Positions 12,572 to 25,470 are shown, counted from the stretch's first letter. The stretch: 64,000 nt of DNA from Paragonimus skrjabini miyazakii (GCA_014338405.1 JTDE01001346.1:80904-144903), one strand, 5' to 3'. Notes: a model not told the origin generated them from the letters alone. Made by a program: numbers and translations.

Positions 12572-12692
12572 CTTCACAAAATAATAACCGCCAGTCTCGA
12601 CGCTTGATCGCAACCCCTTTGCTTCTATTTCTGAAAGAAATTTGGTTTTATTTCTGTCGGTAACTCGGAGATTGTCATAAAATATTGTCTGT
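12572..12692 (-). CDS. Candidate internal exon, unrecognised
   Basis: A minus-strand exon candidate lies between an acceptor ending GTACGCAG, preceded by a T-rich tract, and a perfect donor GTGAAG/GTGAGTCA. It starts in phase 2 and gives 40 codons ending in phase 0. The translation includes DRNKTKFLSEIEAKG and ETGGYYFVK. Codon composition is balanced and the donor is the strongest of the small candidates, but no domain is recognised. Confidence 0.4.
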
Positions 12693-13102
12693 CTGCGTAC
12701 ATTGTTCACATGAAAACAATAAATCAGCGTGGGAAATCATGACAGGAGGAGACTGTACATAAATCCGTAATTTTAGACTACATTCTCAGGAATTATGAAA
12801 TTTGTCCGCCGATCGATAAAGCGTCTATGTAAAAGCGCCAGAATTTTTCTACTGTTATATTTTCCTATAACAGTCTCTAGTTGATCAACACTGAAAGTTT
12901 GCGGTAGCCAATCTTGTCAGATATATGTATGAACCCATAAAATCACATGAAAGTGAAATCCATGCAGGATCTGTATTTGCTTTATCGACGGTTCCTATCA
13001 ACAGTTATGCAACCTCCTCTCTCTTCCGTATCGATTGAATTCTATGGAATAATAAAACAGGCGTTCCAATGTATTCTTTGGAAGCATTAAATAGTTTGGC
13101 GA

Positions 13103-13255
13103 TCATTGAGACAACAAGTTTAAGCCAAAACATTCACTGTCACTGAACATTCTGGTGTGGAAGATTTTTCGGTTGTTGTGTTGCTTTTCAACTTCCATCA
13201 GACCATTTAACGTTGAACTCCCAGAGATGTCAGTATGAGATTGAATCATGCTTAA
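13103..13255 (-). CDS. Candidate terminal exon, unrecognised
   Basis: An acceptor (GACATACTGTTCAG) on the minus strand opens 50 codons in phase 0 that end with TGA. The peptide is polar, for example LMEVEKQHNNRKIFHT. No AATAAA follows closely on this strand. It lies just upstream of the 12572-12692 exon candidate but ends in a stop, so the two would not be the same transcript without alternative splicing. Confidence 0.25.
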   Translation of the reverse strand, partial: LSMIQSHTDISGSSTLNGLMEVEKQHNNRKIFHTRMFSDSECFGLNLLSQ

Positions 13256-16200
13256 CTGAACAGTATGTCTAAAACAGCCCTTTGATCTGGTAATTAACGC
13301 GATCTTGTGAAATAGACCAGACGAATTCCTCACGAGATGATCCATCGGTGACGTTACGTTACCAACCAATTATAGCCAGTCATAACTCGGTTAGGCTTAC
13401 TGGAAGGTAAGTGACTATGTTTGGTACAGTGACTGGATCGCTGTTAAATTTTCATTCATAACAAAGCCAAGGATATACTATTTACAAAGTTTGGTTATTG
13501 AACAGAATTCAATTTCAGTGTTCAGTTTGGGGCTTTGGGTAGACTGGAAGTGATTTTATGTATTGTGAAAGCTATGATCGAATGTAGATAGAGATGTGTA
13601 TATACAAAGTTAAGAGGAGTTTCATGCAAACTTGGAAATATCATTATAATGAACGGACGTCTTCAAACGTACATTAGAACGTGAACCAATGAATACCATT
13701 GCGAAAAAAATATATAAAAGGTTTGACATTCTAACTGTTGTATATTCGTCAGACTTATTAGTAAGCTACCTTACGGTAGGATACTATGGTCTCCAAGCAG
13801 ACCTAATGGAAACTAAACGTGGTAATCAAACGGATGTGATAAGCTACTTTTCTGTGATTGCTGGCCACCACGCGATCGATACGTGTGTTGTCTATCATGG
13901 GTTTAACCGATAGCCGGCAGTTCTAACTGTAGTTATTAGATCAAGTTTCGCTTTCGTGCTTGTTTTTCTAGAAGAATTGATATAGCGGGGCATGTGACTA
14001 GTGGAACAAATTTCGCGGTAGGGAACAAAAACGTCGTCTGCATAATCTATCACTCGTCATTTAATCGAGGGTGCTATACCATAGATCGCGCTAAGTATTT
14101 CATGATTCTGTTCAGCAAAGTTTTCATCTTTGTGATCTGATGAAGATACTGACAATCACGAATCTAAAACCAAGCTTACATTGAAAAGTAATTTGTTGTA
14201 ATATTAAAGTTATCTTGTGTTTCATACTGTTAATCTCATAATGAATCACATTAGTCCTTTTCATTGTACTGGACTCAAAATGATTAGTTTCGTTTAGTGC
14301 ACCTTACGGAGTACATATTCGTGACGGATGTGAGTATAAAAAAATCTTCATTCGCTGTTTTGTATTTGTTTGACACACTAATGGGACTAGTTGTTAGGTG
14401 CACTTTGCGTCAATCAAAGATAAGTGACCCGTTTTAAAACAATCATAAATCGAAAAGATAATTGTTATTTACCTTGAAGATTTATTGACGCATACTTGTC
14501 TTTTTATATATATTCTTTAGCCACAGCTTGTATGCCAGGGCATTTCAAGGGTATAATTTCATTTTGTACATCATACACTAGATTTCTTACAGTACACATC
14601 ATTGAAGGAGACCGCACACACACGTTTGGGAACCGAGTAGATGTCTATTAATTATAATACTCCACCGCTTGTTGAACAAATACAGACAGAAAGTGAACGC
14701 GAAGACTATGCTCACGGTAAGCTACACTAATGTATCCCAGGAAGGGGATTTTCCGAGAGCATTCTCGATTGCTTCAGTCTATTAGCTCTGAGAAAGCACA
14801 TAAACTGAACAGTCAAATAGTAGACAGTGAATAGGCTGATGTTAGGCGAGTTGTACGATGGTTTTCAGTTACTTGGTGAAAGAGATACTGTGATTTTCAA
14901 AACCCTCTGATAGTTGCTTTGCAATTTTGTTTTTTCTGAGTTGCATTTTTCTGTGAATAATTCCAACCACCATATCGACAGCAATATGATTTATTTATTT
15001 TCATGACCCTATAAATGGTGATTTAAGGTCACGCAATTTATCTCCTCTAGGTCTAGTTTTTTATTGATTACATGTTTTCCCATCTACGCTTTCATCAGTA
15101 AGGACTCACATTTTGAATGTCAGGTGCCTATGGACTCTACTCTTTTCCTATCCGATACTAAGTTTGCAATCAGATACTTCCATCGTGTGTACGCCAGACA
15201 CTGGTTGTGTGAATAATGCAAGTCTGGACTTGTAGTCCAATACCGTTTGCTGTTTGACTTCAGTTTGTGTAACACATCAACCAGAGAAAAACAGGTTGCC
15301 AACACTGAGTACATGATAATGAACGTTTACCTATTCATAAATTGGTGTGAATACGTACAGTCATGTCAGCTAAAAGATTCTATAAATATCCAGACTACAC
15401 TAATGAACTCATTCAATATAAAACTAGTTTTCTGAATTTAATAAGGAAAACCTTTTTGGACAACTCACCAGATATGTGAATCACACCATCTTGATTTTCC
15501 ACTTTTAAATGTAATTTCCCTAAAATGAATGAAAACAAAGAAATTTTGTAAGGCGTTCTCGGCAAAAATTAATTACACTTTTCTGTCACCTCATACAGCA
15601 ATCGTTGACTAGTTCTATTGGTATCTTTTCCGTAAGTTTTATATATTCAATTGTGTTGCGTTTATGACTAAAAAGAGTAAGTAAAATGTCAAAATTTTGC
15701 GACAGCTGTTTCTTTTGGTGAACTGAAACGATGTAGCTGCGTGTTTTGAAAATTGCTCACGAACGGATTTAGCCACTCCATTCACGTCCTTCGGAACATG
15801 CCCCTACACGGTACTGAACAGACACATTCCATCATACTTCTGGAGACTATACTGAGGTCAGGTTCTACGTTCAGGGGGTGATTCGCTCCTCGTTATAAAA
15901 GGTCATTCCGGCAGAAAGGAACCCCTGTCAACAGTAAATGACATGAAATGTATTTAACAAGGCTGATAGTAAATTTTTTGAGATATTGACAATTCAACCA
16001 GTGTCATTTTTATAACGTCATTAGGAGGTTTCTCATGAAGACGTTCAATGAAAGCGCCACCTCAATCTCTAGGAAACCCATTGTATTCAGTAATGGTCCA
16101 GAGACTCCGACGTTATCCCTGTTGGACTAACTTGAATGTGTTCTTCTTCTACCGTTTCCTACACATGGACGTTAAAGCCGTAGGAAACAACTGACAGCGT

Positions 16201-17761
16201 ACTTTTACATCTGGAATCACCAGGCAAATCTCAATCTGTGAAGGACCAATATCATGAAAATCAAACTGACACCTTTTTCGAATTCGTTAAGCGTGACTCC
16301 TTGCAGCATGGCCACATTGGAAATAACCAATCTTTACGGGCTGAATTTGTTCGAAATTAGATTGACTCCGCAATAACCCCCAGGATCATTTGTCTGACTG
16401 CCCAGTGTCCGCAGCCCGGTGATGTTCTTTATAGCGCAAAGTTTTCAGTAATTCATGTGCACATATTGGTTGGAGGGTGACAGCAGTATCAGTCTGTGGG
16501 ATGATTGCCAACACCACCTTCACAACTCTTCACGTTACAGCAGTCAGAATGTAGGAGTATCTAATGACGCAATGCTATGGAAATTGTGATGAACTTATGT
16601 AGTATTGTACAGTGCAATATGCACTTTGTGATGCAGTGTGGCAAGTTCGTTGTAAAATATTCATAGATCATGTGAGATGCTGACCATCACTACACCAGGC
16701 TGAACAACCGCTTCGGAACAATTGGTCATTATCCAACAGTTACCAGTTCTGGATTGAATCAAACAAGTGTCCTAGGCCAATTCATGGTGTGGATCCGTCT
16801 TAGGTTCCAACACGAAGCTAGTTTGCGACCAAACGTTGTTTAAGTACACTAAGTGATAAAACATGTTTAAAAACTGTTGGTTTTCACTTTGAACAGATTT
16901 ATATTGCCTGTTGTACATCATGTTAGACTTAGCTCGATGCGTATTGGAGTTTACTGTGTATGTTGAAATGTAATTTGAGTGAGATTACAAAAGACAGTTG
17001 AGGCACAAAACAATGATCCCTTACTATCGCTATATTTTTGAAGAGACTGTCGATAGACTGACTTTTGTTATTAGTTCAAGCTTTTCACTTAAGTTCGTCT
17101 GAATTCACGTCTTATCTCCCTGTTCGCTTGTGTGGATAATTTCTTTGTCTAGTACTATTCGCCCGTTGGTTTCGAAATCAATTTATCTACAGATTCATTG
17201 CTGGAGTTTGTAGGCAGTCTGCGTGCTTTTTTTCGAAAGAATTTGAGATGGCAGCAAATGTAGTCCGTTTCTGCATTCGCCTTCCGAATGAATCGGATTT
17301 GGTTGCTCTGCTTACTTGCAAGGTTACAGGAAACTGGCCATCTTAGCACCCACAGTCATATGGGGCCTACCAAAACCACTGGCGGTGCAGGACCTAATGC
17401 ATACAGCTTAGTGATTCAAATATATTCGGCGGGTTTTCATAAGTGTTAAACACATGTAAGCATTTAAACAAAATCTGAAACATGTGGAAACTGAACGATT
17501 TCAAATGATAATTTAACTAGAATAAAGTAACTCACAAAGTTGCCACATAATGATGACCACAAACAGATTGAACATATGTAAAATGATAACATTGGGTCAC
17601 TTTATCGACTAGAGTTTTGTTATCATGTTTAAAACCTAGCTAACCATGACCAGGTTTTAACCGAACCCCTCAGAATGCGATCAGATACATCAATAAGCCT
17701 TGTCAATATCCACAGTTGTCAAAATGTTACCTTCAAATTTAAATCGTACGTTCTTACTCAC
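13256..17761. other. Long non-coding stretch left of the large exon
   Basis: About 4.5 kb without a supported gene. For the minus-strand gene with the large exon at 17762-19035 it would be downstream intron. A frame at 17155-17349 on the same strand was considered as a last exon, but its phase does not fit. Confidence 0.45.
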
Positions 17762-19035
17762 CTTTGCACGGAGCCAACACACTAATGGGGGATCGCATAA
17801 ACTTGTTGGAACAGAAATCTGACTGAATAGATATGGGGAGCCGTTCTGGATCCCAGCGGTCTACCAGAGGCATCGATTTGCTGTCAGTCACATTGGTCTG
17901 TGGGGATTTGATAGGACTAGTCGGTCCGTTTGCCTTGCTGAGCTCACAGAGTCTGTTCGTTTCGTCTTGTCCATACAGTTGTTGCTCCGATGCAAGCTGA
18001 TGGTGTGAGCGCGAGCGAACCGCACAATTGCGCGTCAATTGATCTTGGCGGAATGTACGACTTACATATTGGGCGTCCATGTCTACTCTTGTCTCATTCG
18101 CAGTCTCCTGGATGACCAGTGGCGTAGACAGAGCACGGTTAGGTTGAACTAACGAGTTTGTCCAACCGCTTATTGGATTGCCCAAATCTATCACGCTAAT
18201 ATGGCCCGGAACTGAGCTAGACACGAAGGACTTTCTACTTTGGGAGACACTCGGACCTAAAGAAAATGATCTTCGTTCCGCGAATTTCAGTATTTCCGTT
18301 TTCTCACCAAATTCAAAGGTGGTAGAACCACTTTCGTTCAGGTGCAACTGAGATAACGCAGACATAGTTTGGCTTTTTCTAGCCTGAATTAGACGCAAAA
18401 ATGAGTTGGTATCACTTTGTTTGCCGGTTCTGTGATCATGCATATTCGGTCGTTCATTACTTGTTTGAACTGATCTTCGCTGATTTTGATGATATTGAGC
18501 TACGCGTCTTCGAAAATGTCTTTTAAAGTTAACACCAATACCTGGACCTGTACTACTGGTCTCCAGATTGACTGTAGGGTAGAAAGACCGACCTTCCTTA
18601 GCCTGATATGGGGAAATGGTTTGAGGAGATAAACTGAAGGCAGATGAAAACTGGTTGTTGATGGGCGCAATACCGCTGGTAGAATTATTTTTACATAGTT
18701 TCTGTGATTCGTTCGGTTTTCTCGATCGTGCATCTGGGTGACTGGCCGCTTTTTTGGAATCATTCGAGCATGACCAGAGAGAACTTTCGTCTAATTGCGT
18801 TGACTCAATTTTTCGTGATCTCGGAGCGCAAAGTGACGACAGGTTAGATGTATTCCATTGATCCGGACCGACATCCTGGCGACTGAACTTGTTCGTAAAC
18901 ACGCCTGGGTCCTTTTGGGGCCACTGGATAGATGTAACTGGTAGCAGAACCCTCAGTTCCCTTGTCCTGTCAATGTCAACAATACTCATTATTTGAGCGT
19001 TCCAAAATGAAGTTTGATTGGTCGAGCAGCAGTCC
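17762..19035 (-). CDS. Large exon of an unrecognised disordered protein
   Basis: This is the longest open frame in the window (447 codons if read from 19097). The right edge is an acceptor with a strong pyrimidine tract (TTTATTTCTTTTCCGCC, then AATCACAG). The left edge is a consensus donor CAAAG/GTGAGTAAG. The exon is 1,274 nt, entered in phase 2 and left in phase 1. The product is polar and rich in Ser, Gln, Asn and Arg. It lacks membrane segments and has basic serine motifs such as RRSFSLG and SRKSFVSSS, as expected of a disordered scaffold or regulatory tail. No family is recognised. If this is the first coding exon, ATG at 18989 (MSIVDIDRTREL, A at -3) is the likely start. If transcription begins just upstream, ATG at 19097 is possible. 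It is almost certainly real coding sequence; function is unknown. Confidence 0.85.
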
Positions 19036-19120
19036 CTGTGATTGGCGGAAAAGAAATAAATTTGAACGCTCTTGGTGACACACACAGGCAAATGCACAAT
19101 GGCCGGTGTACTTCTAATCG

Positions 19121-19131
19121 ACTTATATATA
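19121..19131 (-). promoter_or_regulatory. Possible TATA-like element upstream of the large exon
   Basis: On the minus strand ATATATAAGT lies about 30 bases before the ATG at 19097. It is only meaningful if the large exon is a first exon; otherwise it is ordinary A+T-rich intron. Confidence 0.18.
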
Positions 19132-20514
19132 CATATAGGTATCAGTAAGTCACTTGGAGTGAAACAGTCCGTCAGTTCTCGTAGTGATTAACCGTAAAGG
19201 TTGCTATTTTAGGGGAATTTATTCTTGCCCAACCGATTTGTTTATCAGCAAATACCTTAAAAACGACTGCAAAAACTTTATGTACACCAAACTGATAAAG
19301 TGGTTTTCATAAATATAGCATAACCAGGAAATTAGAACAAGCAAACGAAATGACTTAAATCTATCGTGAATCTAATAAAAACACATTTTATATGACAGGG
19401 TTTCAAAAAGGCTGGCAAATTTGGTGTTACCGTGTTGAACAGTAAAGTGATTTAGATAGAATTTTTACGAATACGGTTGTTTTGCTTACTTTGAAAAACC
19501 TTAAAACGAAATAACCATTTGATCACATGCGTTTTTCCCAATTAGTTAAATAATACATTACGAGGAGATTACAAAAGTACACATTTAAACACGATATTAC
19601 TACTTTCAAGGAGAAATTACTGCAAGCTCACTATGCCAACTGTTTGTGAATAGTATTCATTTAATGTTCCCTCCGAATGTAATAACACATTGGAAAGCAG
19701 CTATTATCTAAGGCAGAGTCACCCAACCTCCATTTATCGTAGTTAAAATGAAATAGATTTTCAGCGTTTTTGGTCATCACATATGCAAAGAAATCCTGCT
19801 AACTCTAACTCTGGAAGAACATAACCTTTGCTCCTGCGACATATCAGTAATCTATTCCATTTGTCATTTTTTTCCATAAAACGGACAACTATTCCCGAAT
19901 TTAAATAATGGCAGTCTGTTTTTCTCAGTATCGAGGGGTTAACATATGTACGTGTTTTTGTAATTCAAACGCTGACCACTACTTGGTTGAGCCACCGTCC
20001 ATAATTTGCTGTGAATATCGCTCACGTTGTTTGAACGTTCGGAACGGATACAAACTAACGTTTTGCGTGAACCACGAGCAACGAGTTCAGTATCGAAGCC
20101 ACTTAGCCACGTTGAACTCACCAACTTCTTTGAAGCTGTTGGACTTCTTATCATTCGCGTCAACAAAGATGATGTAAATGTATTATTGCTAGGGTTTTTG
20201 CATCATTTTGCTCACTAAGTTTTATAGATGCTCATTTATTTATTTATTGTTGTCTTATAAAATAAACGAAGGCTGAATGCACTCGACAATACCAGTAATC
20301 AATATCAGTAATCTAAAATATCGCTTAGCAGGTTTAATAAGATCGGAGATCTCGACCTGTCTAGAAAGTCCTAATCGCGGGGTTATTGATTGGAGTTAAC
20401 AGACAGTAACTGTGTCTCCATTTCGAGACGATCGGACAACATGATCATTACTCACAAGCGAAAGTGGTTGAGAGTTCACATATGATAATTCGGTCGTGCC
20501 TAACGTGAGGTCAA

Positions 20515-20572
20515 TGGCGCGGTGGTAAACACGGTTGCCTGCTCATGAACAGCGTGTCCGTGGTTCAAGTCC
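20515..20572 (+). promoter_or_regulatory. Internal RNA polymerase III promoter (A and B boxes)
   Basis: The A box TGGCGCGGTGG (20515-20525) and the B box GGTTCAAGTCC (20562-20572) are spaced as in tRNA genes and tRNA-derived SINEs. The equivalent boxes in the second copy are at 40168-40178 and 40212-40222, where the B box has changed to GGTCCAAGTCT. Confidence 0.75.
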
Positions 20573-20590
20573 AGGCAGTGGCGATGATAT

Positions 20591-20635
20591 GCACTACTGA
20601 CGAGCTCTAATGAGAGCGAAACTCGAGTCTAGTGC
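20591..20635 (+). ncRNA. Hammerhead ribozyme, type I, small stem III
   Basis: All invariant parts are present in order. Stem I 5' strand GCACTA is followed by CTGACGA (consensus CUGANGA), stem II GCTCT with loop AATG and AGAGC, then GAAA, a two-base-pair stem III (A-U and C-G closing a TCGA loop), the cleavage triplet GTC, and stem I 3' strand TAGTGC. Stems I and II are perfectly paired. Self-cleavage would fall between 20629 and 20630. The very short stem III is the form described for Penelope-associated small hammerheads, which often work best as dimers. Confidence 0.9.
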
Positions 20636-20850
20636 TTCTTTTCGAAAGGGGCTGACTGGAAAGTCTATGGAGCTGAGACAGCTGTGATCAATTGTGGGTG
20701 ATGTTCAACTTGAAATTAACCAACTCCCCGACTACTCATCAGTGATTCCAGTTGTGTTGTGATTTCATTGGGTTGTGTTTGAAATGGATGAAAATAATTT
20801 TTTATGATACTGGATATCACGAACTAGCTATTAAACGGACGTCATATTAC

Positions 20851-21004
20851 CTTCGCCTTCAATGTGGGATTTTTTCCAAAAATGTGGCCATCTCGATGTT
20901 GATTGCTTGAGGTTAGTGACAAGAGGTAATGAAGTTAGCTTGGTGCCGTCTCCTTTAAGTTTTTCTTCAACTAGCGTTGAGCTTTTTCCTATCTCACTGT
21001 TATG
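20851..21004 (-). CDS. Candidate exon upstream of the large minus-strand exon
   Basis: The minus-strand frame begins after TTTACCCAAG in phase 0 and ends at donor GAAG/GTAATA in phase 1, giving 51 codons. The peptide is polar (SSTLVEEKLKGDGTKL and STSRWPHFWKKSH). It could be an upstream exon of the gene with the 17762-19035 exon, but the phases do not join directly. An ATG lies just before the acceptor, so a first exon is also possible. Confidence 0.3.
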
Positions 21005-22539
21005 CTTGGGTAAATTCACATTGTAAATCGATGATGCTAGGTTGCTTTTGTTGGGGAGGATGATCTATAAATAGCCCACTTTGGGGAAAGGCTTGCAGTT
21101 TTTCGAACATAGTCCAACTAAGGCTGAATTCAGTTATCACAAAAATGTGTATTATCTACACCTACGCTTGACAGTATGTGATAAAACTTCGACAATCCCA
21201 CTTTGTAATCTTGAACTGTGTGTAAGAAACAAGATGACGGATAGTCGCAACGATTAACAAGCGTTAACGAAAGCTAACTCGAAAAACTTTCTCCTCTTTC
21301 TAACTATAAATTGATCAAAAGTTAACTCGGATTGAATAAAGTTCTGCGTTTTCTCACCTTCAAAAAAATATTAACGTTGGTTTGCTCAGAGATTACCACA
21401 ACTCAGTAAATGATATTTCTTTGGGACGACGATGTAACGACCATATTTTTGTAAACTTCATTGGTACAGCACTATCACATTGATCTTACTATTGTGCTTA
21501 CCGAAACTGTTGGTTAAAAGCCCCTATGAACAAAGCTCAAGTCTCTCACCAGTCTACAGAAAAAACTGCACTTGTTCCACGAAATTCATTGTTAGTCCCA
21601 GCAAATCGGCAAACGGCCGTGGGATCACGATGGAAGTTAAGCGGATCGATCTTTACTAGCCAGGCTGCGCGGCGTATTTACATCACCCTAGTTTACATAG
21701 ACTATTCGAATTTAGTGGCACATTTGAATGCGCTCTAATTGTCAGTTATACAGTATTGAACACGTTGAGTCTCTTTGTGGTGTTTGTACGGGTTAACTAG
21801 AAAACACAAAATTAACTTCACATGTCTTTTTCTGTTGTGACTGTGTGGACAATACGACATGAAACCTAAAAAGCAGCATAGACCGTATGTGATGTCCACA
21901 GATAGATCCAAATTGAACAAAGCCTGATAGACGACTATTTTATACTCATAGTTGCGGCTGTGGCGGCTAAGAAGTGTCTACACCTTTTTAATTCACGATT
22001 GATAGGTTATCAGTAATCACTAAGATAGAAGCCGATTAGGGACTACTTGCTGTCTGACATGTGACTGATAAGGTTGTAGCAATGATTTCAACCTTCCAGT
22101 GAAAGTATTCCTACATCTGTCGCACACTTGAAGTGTTCTGCAATCACAGGAAAACTGATAGATGCAATGGATAGCGGACATCATGAAGTAGATTTTTGGT
22201 CTGACGTTATGGGCAGGTTGGTGGTTTGTGAGAGCAGACCATAATTTGTTAGGTTGTAAGCGTGTCCGAATATGATGCTGACGTTCTTGATAAATGTTTT
22301 CATCAAAACGTTGTCTTTAAGGAGGGTTTACTGGGGGTTAGTTGGAAGTTTTCACGAGTATATCATCGATGAGGCCAGTATGTACTGAGGTAAAGTCAAC
22401 ACCTCATCGGCTAGCGGTAAGTAGTTAGAACATAACCCTGACCTTACGTAATTGTGTAATCATAAAATGTTTCATACTGCTCAAATACAAACTAATGACC
22501 GGTTTTATTGTTTCTGCTTATCAATCATCCCATATCAAG
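21005..22539. other. Non-coding stretch
   Basis: No supported gene. A plus-strand frame at 21526-21738 has no clear splice pair. Confidence 0.4.
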
Positions 22540-22696
22540 CAATGAGTTTAAGACAGTTGGTCAAACAGACAAGATTATGGAATTTAGCATAAGCTGGCCT
22601 GTCCACACGAAAACAACTTCACTGGAGACTTTTAATAACGTTCGGTTCATCCAGAAGAAGACATCTGATTATAATTTTTCATTTCGATTTCAATGA
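22540..22696 (+). CDS. Candidate terminal exon, unrecognised
   Basis: The acceptor CATCCCATATCAAG, preceded by a T-rich tract, opens 51 codons ending in TGA. The peptide (MEFSISWPVHTKTTSLETFN, then FIQKKTSDYNFSF) looks like ordinary soluble protein. No AATAAA is seen nearby. It is the only plus-strand exon candidate in this part, with no partner identified. Confidence 0.3.
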
Positions 22697-24154
22697 TTAC
22701 ACATGCTGAGAACGTCAGAGTAACGGACAGCCTTTGTCCTCTGTGTTTGATTACCGGGCTACCTACAGTTTTACAAGTCTCATATCAAACTAGTGTGTAA
22801 TGCAGGACGGCTATCCCCTTCGCCTTAGTTAGAAAACTTTGAAAGCTGTTCAGCCCATTTTAAATCACTCTCGCTGAACAAGAATTGTATTCCTAACACC
22901 CGCAAAATCGGATGTAAAACACATCCGAAACAACTCAGTTCAAAACTTACTTTTGGGCGCCCGTTTCACCCCCATTATAACGTTTTGGCCCAAAGACAAA
23001 CCTTCATGTTCTACAATCAAATTCAGCATGTACTCATTTACTTGTTTATGACAAGCAACTTACAAGTCTAGTTCTACAAGGTTATTATATAAATATCATC
23101 AATAATCAATCACCGAGGCAAACAGGAGAGTTTCAAGCCAAGTTGATCGATTCCACGCAATCCGTTCATAATAGTACTGACATTGAGATAATCTATTCAG
23201 ATTTTTAGGGCCACCATTGTCGATTAGGTAATAATGACCCTTGCATTCAGAAGTTCGTATAAACGCTGAACTCCTCCTGGCACACAAATGGTCACCATCA
23301 TCCACTGCGTAACTGCTAGCAGTTGCGTTATTTGTCGTCAAGTTACTGAGAACTGTTTGGCCCACTCACTATTCTAACATCTCAATGTATGTCGTCGTTC
23401 TGTCAAAATGAAATATTGAAAAGGAACTGAGTCTCTCAACAGTCGAACACAAACTAATCACTTTTACCTCATCGAGAACAGAGGGCTACCGAACAGTCAC
23501 CGGAGGTGAACGTTAGCTAGTTTCTCGACATGCTGTTCATGGTGTGTTCAAATGTAGAAATCCTGGATGTAACTGAACGAAACACATTCGTACCTAAAAA
23601 ATTTTGCCTAGGCAACCATCTTGGTTGATTTGTTGACAAACCTGTTTCCGTGATGTGCCCAGTTCATGCTGATGCATTCGTGTTTATCGGATTACGCTGA
23701 TTCGCAGGATCACTGGGATAATGACCACAGTTTTTATCCACCTACGTGATTGAATTTGACTAATGAAAACTGGCAACTCCGATATGGGTTATTACGTACC
23801 AACAATGAATCATCGTTCATAGGTAAGCGAAATCGGTTCCATCTGGCCATTTGAACAGTTATATAAGTTTCTTCCACACACTATTTCGCAAACTACTCGA
23901 AAATGGATAGTTCTACCGTAGAATTGTTAACCACGCGATTTGTTGGGCAACGGGATTAAACACAACATATTGGACGTGGACACTTGGAAGAGAAAAATAT
24001 GCGACATATGAAAAATACTGTGCAATGAGACTAGAAAAGTGAGCAAATCCACCTCTGGACGTAATCGACGAATTATGTAATATTTTTCTGCTGTGCACAT
24101 ATATCCGGCAAGCGTCTAAAAGACATAAAACTCTTCGACACCATTAGCTACTGA
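22697..24154. other. Non-coding stretch
   Basis: No supported gene. A minus-strand frame at 23099-23365 is peptide-like (KNLNRLSQCQYYYERIAWNR) but lacks a convincing acceptor and donor. Confidence 0.4.
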
Positions 24155-24270
24155 CATGGTTTCGTAGCACAGCTGGCAGAGCGCTTCACGCGTTTGGGCA
24201 TGGTGTTTCTGTCGTTGGTTTGAATCCAACCAAAGCCCTTACTTTTCGAAATGAGGTCTCATCTAAAAAC
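24155..24270 (+). mobile_element. tRNA-like SINE head
   Basis: An A box-like TAGCACAGCTGG (24165-24176) and a B box GGTTTGAATCC (24217-24227) are present. The T arm is perfect: GTTGG, seven-base loop TTTGAAT, CCAAC. The D stem has one mismatch and the anticodon arm is lost, so this is not a working tRNA gene. The following CCCTTACTTTTCGAAATG is similar to the tail at 25590-25610, which suggests one SINE family with two copies. Confidence 0.5.
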
Positions 24271-25470
24271 ATTTGCTTTCATATTATGTTGTGTAATGCC
24301 GCATAATGAGTTGCAGCCAGTGATATGTCCATATTCATGGTACGTTTTCGGTCTTGTTCACTAGCTATTTTTAGATGTGATTTGCTACATTCTGTCAATT
24401 ACAGCCTCTAAAGCTCTACTACAAAAAATTTTCTAACAGTTGCATAGGACCTTTATTGTTATGCAGCCTAGAAAGAATCAATAAGCTGTATTCCATCAGA
24501 CTGCTGGAGTATACACAGATCGTAAAAATTTCGTTAACCGGCACCCCAATCACTAGCTATTTTTTGGTAAATTACGTCGTTAGCACTGGCGGACCAGTAA
24601 TCATAAATACGCGGCACGTTACAAATATACCGATATTTTGCCTTGTATTTACTCCGGTTTTTAAAGACGTGTTGTATGTGTGTGGCTTCTGTGCGTTCAT
24701 CTGTATATACGTATGCACATGTGGTGGGAAGGACTTACGCAATGAATAGAAAACAATAAACTTCGGTTTTCTTCAAGTATTGGATTCATTTTTTGTTTAT
24801 CTTCAGTTATACGAGTGCTGTTGTTATTGTAGCCGTGCCCTGGTGTTCTATTAGACATAAAACAGCAGTCAGTCCGAAGTTGTCGACTTGAGTATTCAGG
24901 TTGGGAATCACAGGATGACCCAGATTACATTTTACAGGCGGAAGGCACTTGCACACCGTCTAGCCCACATCACGGTGTCCACTGTTTTTCAAAGTTATTT
25001 TCATATAAGCTTAAACTCAGCTTTGGTAATGATCGGGTCAAATAGGCCCAGCAGTCTCTATTGATAGCCAGTCATGAAGACTGCAAACAATTATTCAAAA
25101 AAACTGTCATTCTACTTGTGTGCAGGACAAAACCCTCACAAATGAGGCTGTCAGGGACTGTAGGCTGACGTCACTTGAAAGTGTTGCACGTCTATTTACT
25201 TACAGTGATAAACTACCTATCTGGTTGATAGCACTTAGAATAAGTTGCTATTCCTGGTGAAATTCTGGTGAATTCTTTGTTTGCATAATATTCGCTGAAC
25301 ATAGGTGATTTATTCAGCCACCATGTCTCGCTCAATATTGTGCGTGATTTGCTCACCATCGTACAACTTCACTACTCTCAGCATACTGGCAGAGAAAGAA
25401 TGGTTTGTTGTGAACCACACTTTGCAGGGTCAAGTCGAGTCGTGACAACATAAACTTCGCATCGCTCTTT

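Larger units (their letters stand above)
20318..20742 (+). mobile_element. tRNA-derived hammerhead short element (copy A)
   Basis: This is nearly identical over its whole length to 39970-40390, with scattered substitutions and small indels. Its order is: a left body with GGAGATCTCGACCTGTCT, a tRNA-like head with RNA polymerase III boxes, an intact hammerhead ribozyme (20591-20635), and a right end GTTCAACTTGAAATTAACC ... CCCGACTACTCATC. It lacks the inverted left terminus seen in the 40 kb copy and begins at ATATCGC, so it looks 5'-truncated, as retroposed elements often are. A clean target duplication is not visible. There is no coding capacity. The layout of tRNA promoter followed by ribozyme resembles schistosome SM-alpha SINEs. 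Confidence 0.85.

Noticed and set aside
13935..13965. Hammerhead-like GCGAAAC followed by TTGATCTAAT on the minus strand
   Set aside because: The upstream CUGANGA core and stem II partner are missing, so similarity to the ribozyme is probably chance.
17155..17349. Minus-strand frame downstream of the large exon, considered as its last exon
   Set aside because: Its possible acceptors give the wrong phase and no polyadenylation signal follows.
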